Positions 26,572 to 35,739 of a DNA stretch of 60,303 bases are shown here, piece after piece; positions within the stretch are counted from its first letter, which is position 1; every line of letters begins with the position of its first letter. The stretch is from Candidatus Giovannonibacteria bacterium RIFCSPLOWO2_01_FULL_46_13 (GTDB lineage Bacteria; Patescibacteriota; Minisyncoccia; JACPKW01; UBA11713). The position numbers and the translations under genes were made by a program. The notes beneath the pieces were generated by a model. The model did no database searches, was not told the origin of the DNA, and worked only from the letters and a program-made list of their open reading frames with translations. The stretch lies in contig MFIE01000019.1 in the NCBI GenBank assembly GCA_001778785.1, positions 1,072-61,374 of the forward strand, written 5' to 3'.

Positions 26572-28828
26572 CCCTCTGTTTTGCGATATACGAGGCGAGG
26601 CCGCCTGGACGGGAATAAGCGTATACATTTTTTATTCCCAGATCGTGGGCGATTAAAAATATCGCTTCAATTAACTGGTGCGCGACCGGCGAGCCACTTG
26701 TTATAACTGGAACGTTGGAGATCGGCGGGTATTTAAGCAGCATATTGTACCCGAGGGAACTTTTATCTTCTGGCCGGCCCTGCGGAATTACGTCTACGAA
26801 TTCGGCTCCACGGGCAAGGCCACCTTTTGGCTGCTGGTGAAATCTAAATACCGGATCGTGCCCTCCCTGCAGATAATCTCGCACTTCCTTATCGGTAGAG
26901 ATAATATTTACTTCCGGCACAGGATCGGGTTTATAGTCTCGACTTGAAATTGATGTGCAGACCAAGGCTGCGCCGTCAAGATCAACAATTTCGTCCGTAA
27001 ATAATTTGTTGTACGGTGTGCGCAATAGTTCGTTGCTTGAGAGGCCGCTACGGATGAAAGCGACTTGGCCTGCGAGATCCCCTGCTTTATCGATAGCAAG
27101 GAGAATAAATTGTTTGCTAATATTCTTTTTAAAAGTTTTGTGATCAAGAGTGAGGGGAGCCCACGCATTATTGTGTAATTTAAATGAGGCCTCCGTGTAT
27201 GGAGAAGGTTCGGTGAGCAATATGAAACGATAAGGTTCTGTTGGTATAAGGTCAAAGACTAACTCGTAGCGCGTGATTGGCAACGCATCCTTGAGGACGC
27301 CGCGCTGAATTTTTCCAGTTGAGGTTACGGGGAGGGCGTCGAGAGAAGAAGTGGCAATATATTTTGGCCTCTCGTATGCGCTGAACGCGGAAGCGCCTGA
27401 ACCAAAAAGCATGGCGCATTTTAATCGGCGCATAGCGTTTTCTGGATTCGTCCCCTTTTTCCAGCACACTACCACGGCTACCTCTTCGCCGTATCGCGCG
27501 TCGGAAAGCCCGACCGCATATGCCTGTTCGATATCCGGGGAGATTTTTTGGAGACGATTTTCTATCGCAACAGGAGAAATATTAATCCCCCCCTTTATAA
27601 TTATTTCGTGCTTCCTTCCCTTCAGGAAAAAATATTTTTCTCCCAGAATGATTCGAAAAAAGCCCAAGTCTCCGGTCAGAAAATAACCATCGCGAAATGC
27701 TTCTTCTTCGCCGACGTATCCCTCCATAACTGCGGGGCCCTTAACCACGAGTTCCCCCTCTTTTTCTTCTTCCAGGAAATTCCCTTCCGCGTCGGCAATT
27801 TGAATATCCGCCCACGGCATAGCGCTGCCGATGGAATTTTCTTCAATAAGTTCGTCATAGATATCTTGCGGCAAATCAATGCCCACGCCGGTTACCCGAA
27901 GTGCTGTTTCGGTTTGTCCGTATCCCTGGTAAAGCGGTATGCCGAACTTTTTCCTGAATTCCTTGACGGATTCAGCGATGACGGGAGCCGAGCCTATCTG
28001 CATGCGCGTTAGTACAAGATTGTCTTTTTCCGCGAAATATTCTTTTTCGCGATGTAATTGATCGAAAACAATCGACTGCACAATTGAGCTTAGCGTCGCC
28101 TGCATTTTTGCGGCTTGCTGCCAGAAGCGCGAGTTTGAGTAATTGGGCGGAATAGCGATTGATCCGCCCGCGAGCAGGGCCGCAAGACAGAAGGTCGTAG
28201 AATTTATGTGATGCAGTGGGAGATTCACGAGAAAGCGATCTCTGTCGGTGATACGAAGCCAATTTCGAATATCTTCGGCGTTGACCAGTAGATTTTCCAA
28301 ACTAAGCTTAGCCCCTTTTGGATAAGCAGTTGTCCCTGAAGTAAATAAAATAAGCGCAATATCGGAGATCCCTTGCTCCCATGGGAAATTTTTCTTATCT
28401 CCTGGCGCTTGCGGAAGTCCAGAAAATTCATGCACGGTTGTCCCTTCAAGATATTTTGCCTTTATATCGGCAAGCATATTTTTCTGGGCGATCATGGTCG
28501 GCGCGCGTGTCAATTGTAGCTTATATCGGTATAGTTCTTTGGTGTCTCGCTTAACGTCCATCGGGATGCTCGTTATGCCCAAACTCCATGCCGCCCAGCT
28601 CAAGATGAGAAGATCCGGAGAATTGTTAAATGCCAGGGCTACCCGATCCCCCTTTTTGACGCCAAGATTTTCAAAATAATAAGCGGCGGCTTCGATTTTT
28701 TCGACCAATTCCCGGTAGCAGATCTCTTGAACAATAGTCCCATCTTCGCCGCAGGCCATAATCGCAATTTTCTCGGGATCTTTCTCCGCTAGGCCAACGA
28801 TAAAATTGTACAGGTTTTCAGGTTTCAT
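26549..28828 (-). CDS. Acyl/aminoacyl-AMP ligase fused to a GNAT-like domain
   Basis: 759 aa. Residues 1-510 form an ANL-family adenylating enzyme. It has the P-loop LFTSGTTAYPKGAKL, YGQTETALRVTG, FLTGDLGFF, the hinge KGRKHEIIIKGG, and the A10 lysine in SLDALPVTSTGKIQR. The C-terminal 240 residues look like a GNAT acyltransferase (ILLAIDKAGDLAGQVAF; SPVAHQLIEAIFLIAHDLGI). The enzyme would activate a carboxylate and perhaps hand it to an amine. Convergent with MBOAT/SGNH, and it overlaps comM by 11 bp upstream. Substrate unknown; the GNAT call is weaker than the ligase call. Confidence 0.8.
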   Translation of the reverse strand: MKPENLYNFIVGLAEKDPEKIAIMACGEDGTIVQEICYRELVEKIEAAAYYFENLGVKKGDRVALAFNNSPDLLILSWAAWSLGITSIPMDVKRDTKELYRYKLQLTRAPTMIAQKNMLADIKAKYLEGTTVHEFSGLPQAPGDKKNFPWEQGISDIALILFTSGTTAYPKGAKLSLENLLVNAEDIRNWLRITDRDRFLVNLPLHHINSTTFCLAALLAGGSIAIPPNYSNSRFWQQAAKMQATLSSIVQSIVFDQLHREKEYFAEKDNLVLTRMQIGSAPVIAESVKEFRKKFGIPLYQGYGQTETALRVTGVGIDLPQDIYDELIEENSIGSAMPWADIQIADAEGNFLEEEKEGELVVKGPAVMEGYVGEEEAFRDGYFLTGDLGFFRIILGEKYFFLKGRKHEIIIKGGINISPVAIENRLQKISPDIEQAYAVGLSDARYGEEVAVVVCWKKGTNPENAMRRLKCAMLFGSGASAFSAYERPKYIATSSLDALPVTSTGKIQRGVLKDALPITRYELVFDLIPTEPYRFILLTEPSPYTEASFKLHNNAWAPLTLDHKTFKKNISKQFILLAIDKAGDLAGQVAFIRSGLSSNELLRTPYNKLFTDEIVDLDGAALVCTSISSRDYKPDPVPEVNIISTDKEVRDYLQGGHDPVFRFHQQPKGGLARGAEFVDVIPQGRPEDKSSLGYNMLLKYPPISNVPVITSGSPVAHQLIEAIFLIAHDLGIKNVYAYSRPGGLASYIAKQRAKAPFFL

Positions 28829-30332
28829 ACACGAAGAAATTTTTGCGTGGACGATATTGGAGCGCCTCGAGTAGGTGCTCTTTTTTTATGTCTCGCTCGC
28901 CTTCGAAGTCGGCGATGGTCCGCGCGAGTTTAATTATACGGTGATAGGCGCGCGCCGAGAGGTCCAATTTTTTCGCGGCTTCGTGCAAAATATTTTGCGC
29001 ATCGGAAGATAGCGGGGCAAACTCTTCCAAATCTTTGGGGCGCATCTCGGAGTTTAAAATTTTCCTTTCTTTCTGGATTAATCGCGCCCTCTCTACTTTT
29101 TCCCGGATGCCTGCGCTTTCTTTTGTGGATTTCTCGCTCATTTTTTCGTGTTCGAAATGCGGGACCTCGAGCCAGATATCAATGCGGTCTGCTATCGGCC
29201 CGGAAACTTTTCTTTGATACCGGTATAAAGTTTGCGTCGAGCAGAGGCAAGCTTTTTTATCCGAGCCGAAATTTCCGCACGGGCAGGGATTCATGGCAAA
29301 GACCATCAGCGAGCGCGCCGGAAAAGTTATGGTCCCTTTGGCGCGGGAGACCGTTATGTCCCCGTCTTCAAGCGGCTGGCGCAAAGATTCCAAGACTCGC
29401 CTTTCGAATTCCGGAAATTCATCCAAGAACAAAACGCCGCGGTGCGCCAAAGTTATTTCTCCCGGCCGCGGCGTTTGCCCTCCTCCGACGAGCGCGACAT
29501 ACGAGGCGGTGTGGTGGGGATTCCTAAAAGGACGCTCGGCTAAATATGGTTTTCGTAAATTTCCTGAGACGGAATGAATTTTTGTAACTTCCAAAATTTC
29601 GTCAAAATCCATCGGTGGAAGGATGGAGGGAAGGGATTTTGCGAGCATGGTTTTTCCGGTTCCGGGCGGGCCGACCATCAAAACGTGGTGCCCTCCCGCG
29701 GCCGCAAGGGCGAGTCCCCTTTTTGCAATCTCCTGCCCTTTTATTTCCCCGAAATCGAGCGGGTAGGCGATTTCATTTTCTATATGTATCCTTTCGTGAG
29801 CAGGAATTCTTTCTTCACCTTTCAAGTGTTTTAAAACCTCGACTAAATTTTTTGCCCCGTAAACTTGGACACCCTCAACCAAACTTGCCTCCGGGGCATT
29901 TTCTTCCGGCAAAATTATTTCTTTAAATCCTGCCTCCCGCGCGGACATTGCGAGGGAAAGCGCACCCTTAATTTTTCGGAGCGTGCCATCTAAGGCAAGT
30001 TCTCCCAAGAAAAGTTTCTTGTCCGGATTAAATTCCAATTGCTTCGAAGCCATCAAATATCCAATCGCGATCGCAAGATCAAAAAGCGGACCCTCTTTTT
30101 TAAGGTCCGCCGGCGCAAGTGATACGACAACTCTCTGGTTTTTCTTCTGGGGATGGCGCAGTCCGGAATTTTTTATTGCCGAAGATACGCGTTCTTTTGA
30201 TTCGTCGACCGCTTTATCCGCGAGGCCGACAATTGAAAAATGAAAAAGGCCGGGGGCAAGATCTACTTCCACGTCTATTATTTCTCCCCCAAGACCTAAT
30301 ATTTCTGCGGAATGAGTCTTTACCGAGCCCAT
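28818..30332 (-). CDS. comM: YifB/ComM family Mg-chelatase-like AAA+ ATPase
   Basis: 504 aa, the full family length. The N-terminal part (about 1-170; GGEIIDVEVDLAPGLFHFSIVGLAD) is the ChlI-like lid. The AAA+ core has Walker A VGPPGTGKTMLAKSLPSILPP (truncated here to the central GPPGTGKT), Walker B VLFLDEFPEF and the zinc-binding NPCPCGNFG. ComM is a branch-migration helicase used in integrating single-stranded DNA during natural transformation. No gap separates it from the dksA-like gene upstream. With the pilus locus it hints at DNA uptake. Confidence 0.9.
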   Translation of the reverse strand: MGSVKTHSAEILGLGGEIIDVEVDLAPGLFHFSIVGLADKAVDESKERVSSAIKNSGLRHPQKKNQRVVVSLAPADLKKEGPLFDLAIAIGYLMASKQLEFNPDKKLFLGELALDGTLRKIKGALSLAMSAREAGFKEIILPEENAPEASLVEGVQVYGAKNLVEVLKHLKGEERIPAHERIHIENEIAYPLDFGEIKGQEIAKRGLALAAAGGHHVLMVGPPGTGKTMLAKSLPSILPPMDFDEILEVTKIHSVSGNLRKPYLAERPFRNPHHTASYVALVGGGQTPRPGEITLAHRGVLFLDEFPEFERRVLESLRQPLEDGDITVSRAKGTITFPARSLMVFAMNPCPCGNFGSDKKACLCSTQTLYRYQRKVSGPIADRIDIWLEVPHFEHEKMSEKSTKESAGIREKVERARLIQKERKILNSEMRPKDLEEFAPLSSDAQNILHEAAKKLDLSARAYHRIIKLARTIADFEGERDIKKEHLLEALQYRPRKNFFVYET

Positions 30333-30701
30333 TTAGATTATTTTTTTGGAATGATTGATGCAGGTTGTCGCGAGGGGATTTGCTTCCAATCTTTTCTCCT
30401 CGATATCTTCTCTTCCTTCCGAACACTTTCCATATGTCCCATTTTCAATCCGATCTAAGGCGGCGATAACTGCCTTAAATCTTTCTTCGAGCTGCATCTC
30501 GAGCCCCGTCTGGGTTTCTAATTCCTCAAACATGTCGGCTAGCTCCGATTGGTCGGAAACCATCGTATTCATTTCCGGCGCTTTCACATCCCATTCTCCC
30601 GGCTTCTCCGGATCGGGATTTTTTCGCGCGATTTGAGAGAGCTCTCTTTCGAGCTTTGCCTTTTCTTCGAGTAGGATCGATTTGTATTTTTCAAAAGCCA
30701 T
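30333..30701 (-). CDS. DksA/TraR-family protein with degenerate zinc finger
   Basis: 122 aa. A long N-terminal coiled helix (about 1-85) is followed by the TraR/DksA-type C-terminus YGKCSEGREDIEEKRLEANPLATTC. In the canonical finger (CxxCG...CxxC) the second Cys is Gly and the last is His, so at most Cys-Cys-His remain. DksA proteins bind in the RNA polymerase secondary channel and tune initiation with ppGpp. The gene lies between pnp (39 bp) and comM (0 bp). Functional assignment beyond the family is uncertain. Confidence 0.75.
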   Translation of the reverse strand: MAFEKYKSILLEEKAKLERELSQIARKNPDPEKPGEWDVKAPEMNTMVSDQSELADMFEELETQTGLEMQLEERFKAVIAALDRIENGTYGKCSEGREDIEEKRLEANPLATTCINHSKKII

Positions 30702-30740
30702 AGTCTTTATATGGTAAGGAAAATTTGGTTCAAGCGCAAT

Positions 30741-32936
30741 CTAGCGCCTGAAGTTCCTTCCCCCACCGCCCCCTCGTCCTCCGTGGCCCCCGCGGTCTTG
30801 TCTCGGGGCTTCTTCGGGCGGCGTCCAGCCCTCTGGCCTTTCTTTGACTTTAAGTTCGGTTACGGCTTTGATTGAAAGATTTAATCTTCCGAGTTCGTCA
30901 ATGCCTACAACTTTGACCGGAACTTTATCTCCCACGTCCACAACGTCCGTAACTTTTCCAACCCTGAAGGGTGCAAGTTCGGATATGTGGACCAACCCCT
31001 CTTGCTTCGGCCCAATTTCAACCATCGCTCCGAAGTCGAAAATTCTCGATATGGTTCCCTGGATAGTCTCGCCGACTTCAAATTCGTGCGTGACTTCTTT
31101 TACTCTCTCGAGCGCTTTCTGTGCGCCTTCGGACGTCCCGGTTATAAATACTGTTCCGTCCTGTTCCACGTCGACGGTAGCGCCGGTCTCGTCGATTATC
31201 GCGTTTATCATTTTTCCTCCCGGCCCGATTAAGTCGCGGATCTTCTCCGGATTTATTTTAATGGTGAGTATCCTCGGCGCGTATTGCGAGAGTTCTTTCC
31301 TTGGCTCGCTGATAGCTTTGGACATAACTTCCATTATTTTTATTCTGGCTTCCCGCGCGTCGCGAAGGGTCTCGGCTAAAATTTCAATCGTAACTCCGGA
31401 AACTTTTACGTCCATCTGTATCGCGGTAACCCCGACGCTCGTGCCGGCGGATTTAAAATCCATGTCTCCGTAGTGGTCTTCCGGACCCTGGATGTCCGTC
31501 AAAACTTTAAAGTTTTTCTCGTCTTTCATTATTAATCCCATGGCGATTCCGGCGACTTGGCGCTTCAAAGGAACTCCCGCGTCCATCATCGAGAGGACCG
31601 ATGCGCAGGTTGAAGCCATCGAAGTTGATCCGTTTGAGGATAAAACTTCAGAGACAAGGCGGATGACGTAAGGGAATTCCAAGATGTCTGGCAGGACCGG
31701 CAAAAGGGCGCGTTCCGCCAAAGCTCCGTGCCCGATCTCGCGCCGTCCAGGGTTCCCCATTCTTCCGGTTTCTCCCGGCGCAAACGGCGGGAAGTTGTAG
31801 TGATGGAAGAACCTCTTTTTCGTGGAAATGGACATGCCTTCGATCAATTGCGTGTCTCCCGGCCCGCCCAAAGTTGCCGCGGACAAAACGTGCGTCTCCC
31901 CGCGATAAAAAACTCCGGAGCCGTGCGTTCTCGGCAAAATCGAAACGCCCGCCCAAAGTTTTCGAAGTTCCTTAAGTCCCCTGCCGTCCGGACGCTTTTC
32001 AGATTCCAATATATTTTTGTGCACTATCTCGTCTATCCTTTCTTCATAAAATCCGTCCGAAAGGGATTTATATCCCTCGCCGACTTCAGCTTTGATTGCT
32101 TCGCTCCACTCCTCTTTAATTTGCGAGAGCGAAGAATTCCTCACTTTCTTTTCTTTTATATAAAGCGCTTCTTCTAAGCGCGCGCGGAAAGTAGCTTCGA
32201 ATATTTGAGAAATTTTTGCGGGCTCTTCTTGCAACTTCGGAATAATTTTTTCTTTGCCGATCTCCGCGATTATTTTTTTCTGGAATTCTTCGATCTTGGA
32301 AATTTCTTTTTCGGCGAATTCGAGCGCTTGGACCATTTCCTCTTCGGGAATTTCTTTTGCTCCCGCTTCAACCATATTTATTTTCCCGCCTTTACCGGAG
32401 ACGATCATATCAAAATCCGATTTTTCGAGTTCCGTGTGCGTTGGGTTGATTATAAGTTTTCCGTCTATCCTTCCGACGCGAACGGTCCCGATCGGCCCGT
32501 CCCACGGCACGGAAGAAGTTCCCAAGGCCAAAGATGCCGCAAGGGCGGCCGGAATGTCCGGCTCGTTTTCCTGGTCGAAAGATAAAGCTAGCGCTACAAC
32601 GTGTACCTCGTTCCTAATTTTGTGGTTGAAAAGCGGGCGCAATCCCCTGTCGATCAAACGCGAAATTAAAACCGCTTCCTCCGAAGGCCTGCCTTCCCTG
32701 CGCACGAAGCGAGAACCCAAAATTTTACCAACGGCGTAAAAGCGCTCTTCGTAGTCAACCGAAAGAGGGAAATAATCTATGCCTTCGCGCTTGCCATGCG
32801 ACATTACGGCCGTAGACAAAATGACCGTGTCGCCGAAGCGAACCATCGCGCTGCCGTGGGCCTGCTCCGCTAAATCCGGAAACTCGACGGTAACTTCTTT
32901 ACCGCCGATCTCGGTCGTAAATTTTTTAGTATCCAT
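30741..32936 (-). CDS. pnp: Polyribonucleotide nucleotidyltransferase
   Basis: A 731-aa phosphorolytic 3'-5' exoribonuclease. Two RNase PH domains frame an all-alpha linker (FFHHYNFPPFAPGETGRMG, GEKS-type region AERALLPVLP). Then come a KH domain (IRDLIGPGGKMINAIIDETGA, about 560-620) and an S1 domain (IFDFGAMVEIGPKQEGLVHISEL, about 625-695). The C-terminus is Gly/Arg-rich. It starts 11 bp after the NYN gene, with rpsO further upstream, the classical rpsO-pnp neighbourhood. It degrades mRNA together with RNase Y, which is also in this window. Confidence 0.97.
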   Translation of the reverse strand: MDTKKFTTEIGGKEVTVEFPDLAEQAHGSAMVRFGDTVILSTAVMSHGKREGIDYFPLSVDYEERFYAVGKILGSRFVRREGRPSEEAVLISRLIDRGLRPLFNHKIRNEVHVVALALSFDQENEPDIPAALAASLALGTSSVPWDGPIGTVRVGRIDGKLIINPTHTELEKSDFDMIVSGKGGKINMVEAGAKEIPEEEMVQALEFAEKEISKIEEFQKKIIAEIGKEKIIPKLQEEPAKISQIFEATFRARLEEALYIKEKKVRNSSLSQIKEEWSEAIKAEVGEGYKSLSDGFYEERIDEIVHKNILESEKRPDGRGLKELRKLWAGVSILPRTHGSGVFYRGETHVLSAATLGGPGDTQLIEGMSISTKKRFFHHYNFPPFAPGETGRMGNPGRREIGHGALAERALLPVLPDILEFPYVIRLVSEVLSSNGSTSMASTCASVLSMMDAGVPLKRQVAGIAMGLIMKDEKNFKVLTDIQGPEDHYGDMDFKSAGTSVGVTAIQMDVKVSGVTIEILAETLRDAREARIKIMEVMSKAISEPRKELSQYAPRILTIKINPEKIRDLIGPGGKMINAIIDETGATVDVEQDGTVFITGTSEGAQKALERVKEVTHEFEVGETIQGTISRIFDFGAMVEIGPKQEGLVHISELAPFRVGKVTDVVDVGDKVPVKVVGIDELGRLNLSIKAVTELKVKERPEGWTPPEEAPRQDRGGHGGRGGGGGRNFRR

Positions 32937-32947
32937 TTATTTATTTT

Positions 32948-33457
32948 TTATCTTTTCAATATATATCTCGCTGGGTCCTCTGCCAAGTCTATGAATTCAT
33001 CCACGACTTCGCGGAGTTTTCCTGAAGCCGAAGGCCCGAAAGCCATAGCCTCCACCCTCCTTCCCTGGTTTTTCAAATATTCCACGAGCGGAATAAAGTC
33101 GCCGTCGCCCGAAGCGATTACGACCGCATCCACTACGTCCGCCGTCCGGATCGCGTCGACCGCAATCCCGACGTCCCAGTCCGCTTTTTTGGCTCCTCCG
33201 AAAAATTCCTGCAAATCTTTTTCGCGCGATTCAATCCCGATCGACAAAAGCGCGTCGATAAAGGGTTTTTCTTCGCCGGTCTTCGTGCGGATGACGTATC
33301 CAAAAGCTCGGATCAATTGCCTCCCGGCAACCGCCGTCTTTAGGAGTTCCTTAAAATTCACCCGCCCGCCAAAAAGGCTTTTAGCGGAGTGGTACATGTT
33401 TTGCGCGTCGATAAAAACAGCGACGCGCTGGTTCTTATGCTTGATGATGTTTGTCAT
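32948..33457 (-). CDS. NYN domain (LabA/DUF88-like) nuclease
   Basis: 169 aa, a single NYN domain of the PIN-like nuclease fold. The acidic metal-binding residues are visible in VAVFIDAQNMYHSAK (near 15), KKADWDVGIAVDAIR (near 95) and VVIASGDGDFIPLVEYL (near 115). Family members are presumed to cut RNA. It sits between rpsO and pnp, which supports a role in RNA turnover. Confidence 0.8.
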   Translation of the reverse strand: MTNIIKHKNQRVAVFIDAQNMYHSAKSLFGGRVNFKELLKTAVAGRQLIRAFGYVIRTKTGEEKPFIDALLSIGIESREKDLQEFFGGAKKADWDVGIAVDAIRTADVVDAVVIASGDGDFIPLVEYLKNQGRRVEAMAFGPSASGKLREVVDEFIDLAEDPARYILKR

Positions 33458-33524
33458 TATAAAAATGGTTAGCTTTTAAAAAATTAAATTTTAGAAATTA
33501 GAAATTCGGGAATTAGAAATTTTA

Positions 33525-33794
33525 TCACTTGACCTTAAGCCCGAGTTTTTTGGCAACCTCGGCGTAAGTTTCCTGGTTTTGGCGGGCAAGATAGCTCAAA
33601 AGAGTTTTTCTTTTGGCGACCATCTGCAAAAGTCCGCGCCTGGAGTGTTTGTCCTTTCGGTGAGTCTTCAAATGTTCGCCAAGGCGGTTGATTTCTTCGC
33701 TTAAAATGCCAACCTGAACAGCCGCAGATCCGGTGTCTTTGTCGTTTACCTTGAATTTATCTATCACCTTGGCTTTTTCCTTTGCCTTAAGCAT
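33525..33794 (-). CDS. rpsO: 30S ribosomal protein S15
   Basis: 89 aa, standard length for S15, which binds the central domain of 16S rRNA early in assembly. GSAAVQVGILSEEINRL and the basic HRKDKHSRRGLLQMVAKRK are signature regions. Upstream of NYN and pnp on the same strand. Confidence 0.96.
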   Translation of the reverse strand: MLKAKEKAKVIDKFKVNDKDTGSAAVQVGILSEEINRLGEHLKTHRKDKHSRRGLLQMVAKRKTLLSYLARQNQETYAEVAKKLGLKVK

Positions 33795-33857
33795 TTTGGG
33801 AGAATATCATATTTTCCAAGATTTTGCAAGTCCGATATTGTGCGACATAATTCAGGT

Positions 33858-34742
33858 ATGGGCCTAAAAGAACTGCACAAAGAGTACCTCGAGTACCTCG
33901 AAATTGAGCGCGGCAGGTCGCTAAAAACCGTAGAAAATTACGACCGGTACTTGAAGCGTTTTTTCGGTTTCGCCAAAATCTCTTCCGCCTCTGAAATAGA
34001 TGACGAAATACTCAGGAAATATCGACTCGACCTAAACCGCGGCGGCTTAAAAAAGCGCACGCAAAATTATTATTTGATCGCGTTAAGGAATTTTTTGAAA
34101 TATCTGGCGTGGCGCGGCATCGGAAGCTTGTCTCCGGAAAGGATTTTATTGGCCAAGGCTCCCGAGCGCGATCTGGATTTAATTTCCGTTGAGGAATTGG
34201 ATCGCTTGTTTAAATCCCCAGAGGGGGACGGCATAAAATCCCTTCGCGACCGCACCATGCTTGAACTTTTATTTTCGACCGGCCTTCGCGTTTCGGAGTT
34301 GGCCTCACTCGACCGTGATTCGGTCGACCTGAAAAAGGACGAATTCTCCGTTCGCGGAAAGGGCGAAAAGGTGCGCGTGGTTTTTCTCTCCCCTTCCGCC
34401 AAAGAAGCCATAAAAAAATATTTGGACAAGCGCGAGGACGTTTCGGAAGCCCTTTTTATAAATTACAAACCACACGCCAAAGAGGCCCTGCGCCTAACCC
34501 CCCGCTCGATAGAGAGGATAATAAAATTTTATGCGATAAAGGCGGGCATTTCTAAAAAAGTAACCCCGCACGTCCTGCGGCATATGTTCGCGACGGATTT
34601 GCTTACAAACGGGGCGGATTTGCGCTCGGTCCAGGCGCTTTTAGGCCACTCCAGCATCACGACCACCCAAATTTACACCCACGTAACCGACAAAGCCTTA
34701 AGGGATATACATAAAGCATTTCACGGCAAACGCAGACAATAG
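33858..34742 (+). CDS. Tyrosine recombinase, XerC/XerD-like
   Basis: 294 aa from the preferred ATG at 33858 (MGLKELHKEYLEYL); a GTG at 33840 would add six residues. The N-terminal SAM-like domain spans about 1-85. The catalytic domain has Arg in ELLFSTGLRVSELA, the Lys loop VRGKGEKVR, HVLRHMFATDLL (His-x-x-Arg), the second His in LLGHSSITTTQIYTH, and the Tyr nucleophile in the same segment. It resolves chromosome dimers at dif. No dif-like site was identified. A terminator follows immediately. Confidence 0.9.
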   Translation: MGLKELHKEYLEYLEIERGRSLKTVENYDRYLKRFFGFAKISSASEIDDEILRKYRLDLNRGGLKKRTQNYYLIALRNFLKYLAWRGIGSLSPERILLAKAPERDLDLISVEELDRLFKSPEGDGIKSLRDRTMLELLFSTGLRVSELASLDRDSVDLKKDEFSVRGKGEKVRVVFLSPSAKEAIKKYLDKREDVSEALFINYKPHAKEALRLTPRSIERIIKFYAIKAGISKKVTPHVLRHMFATDLLTNGADLRSVQALLGHSSITTTQIYTHVTDKALRDIHKAFHGKRRQ

Positions 34743-34761
34743 CCTATTTATAAGGCTTTTT
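34741..34761 (+). terminator. Intrinsic terminator after the xer gene
   Basis: AGCCT (34741-34745) and AGGCT (34753-34757) form a short stem with a 7-nt loop, followed by a T run. It overlaps the stop codon. Confidence 0.6.
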
Positions 34762-34777
34762 CTCCAAACCCCATCTA

Positions 34778-34806
34778 TTGACTAATCTCTTCTTTTTTGC
34801 TATAAT
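34778..34806 (+). promoter_or_regulatory. Sigma70 promoter of the three-gene membrane cassette
   Basis: TTGACT (34778-34783), exactly 17 nt, TATAAT (34801-34806). It gives a leader of about 85 nt before the first gene. Confidence 0.85.
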
Positions 34807-34812
34807 AGCACT

Positions 34813-34862
34813 CAAATGATCCGGCAAATTTTTATGCCGGATTTGAAAACTGAATAAGGAAC
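34813..34862 (+). promoter_or_regulatory. Leader hairpin with boxA-like tail
   Basis: ATCCGGCA (34819-34826) pairs perfectly with TGCCGGAT (34835-34842), extended by CAAA/TTTG. Right after it the text TTTGAAAACTGAATA matches the 3' part of Gram-positive-type rrn boxA. The hairpin may act as an operator or a 5' stabiliser; the boxA reading is an inference. Confidence 0.45.
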
Positions 34863-34896
34863 AAAAAAGATATAACAAAGGAAAGGATGGTGAATT

Positions 34897-35739
34897 ATGG
34901 CAGAAGACCAAGGACGTAGAGATAATCGGCCGCCCTTCAAAATAACCTCCTTTGAGGTTGCTATGGAGCCGCGGTTCATTGAGGGAATTCCTGGAAAGGA
35001 AGACCCACTCAACAAAGATCGGTATGAATTTGATCTGTCGGTTATCGTTGCGCATCGCTCGGGCGGAGCGCCGCGAGAAATACAGCAGGTTGTGTGCGAC
35101 ATGGGGTCGCACGTTTCTCAACATGGTACTGGGCCAGGAGGAAAAATAATTTTTCCTATGTATTCCCTGTTGCCTGGCATTTTTGTTGCAGGTGCCCGTC
35201 TGGCGAATGACCCACCAAATAACAGGATTACTATTCCTGTGGTCATTCGTGAATTGACTGAGCAGCAAAAAGAGATTGCTGCTCTCGAGCATCGTAAGCA
35301 TGTCGCCGGGCTTAGGAGGGACGTGGAGAAGGCCGAGAAGGGGCAAGAAGAAGAAAAACCAAAACTCAAAAAGCTTGCGCCGCCAGCGGTCGAAGCCGCA
35401 GGGGACGAAGGAAGTTATAAAATTTCTGTCTCTATATCTTACGATGACGGTGAAAGTGCGAGTGACATTCCAGTGAGGTTTCTTATTTCGAAGTTGGGCA
35501 AGCCCGCAGAAATTCATGACGAGGCAACAGATGAGCGGGGCTTCGCAACTTATGATCTAGAGTTCAAAGAGAAGGAGTGTGATGTCGTCGTACAAATTAG
35601 GAGCTACGAACACAAAATCGATAATTTGTACGGACCGTCGCGATATAAGAGAATAGAAATCCCCGAGCCCTCAGAGAAGGGTTTGTCGGGATCGTTTTGG
35701 CAGATAATAAAACGCGCCTGGAAAGGAGAAGGGGTATGA
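34897..35739 (+). CDS. Unknown protein with C-terminal Ig/transthyretin-like domain
   Basis: 280 aa, no membrane segment and no signal peptide. The N-terminal half has no recognisable motif. A Lys/Glu-rich coiled segment spans about 125-170. The C-terminal part (about 175-265), YKISVSISYDDGESASDIPV, then DEATDERGFATYDLEF, reads like a carboxypeptidase-regulatory or Ig-like beta domain. A strong ribosome binding site (AAAGGATGGTGA) precedes the ATG. First gene of a cassette with its own promoter; the stop overlaps the next ATG. I do not recognise the family. Confidence 0.75.
   Translation: MAEDQGRRDNRPPFKITSFEVAMEPRFIEGIPGKEDPLNKDRYEFDLSVIVAHRSGGAPREIQQVVCDMGSHVSQHGTGPGGKIIFPMYSLLPGIFVAGARLANDPPNNRITIPVVIRELTEQQKEIAALEHRKHVAGLRRDVEKAEKGQEEEKPKLKKLAPPAVEAAGDEGSYKISVSISYDDGESASDIPVRFLISKLGKPAEIHDEATDERGFATYDLEFKEKECDVVVQIRSYEHKIDNLYGPSRYKRIEIPEPSEKGLSGSFWQIIKRAWKGEGV

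Noticed and set aside
34744..35517. A 257-codon minus-strand frame across the first cassette gene
   Set aside because: It covers the consensus promoter and leader of the plus-strand operon and has no motif or ribosome binding site.
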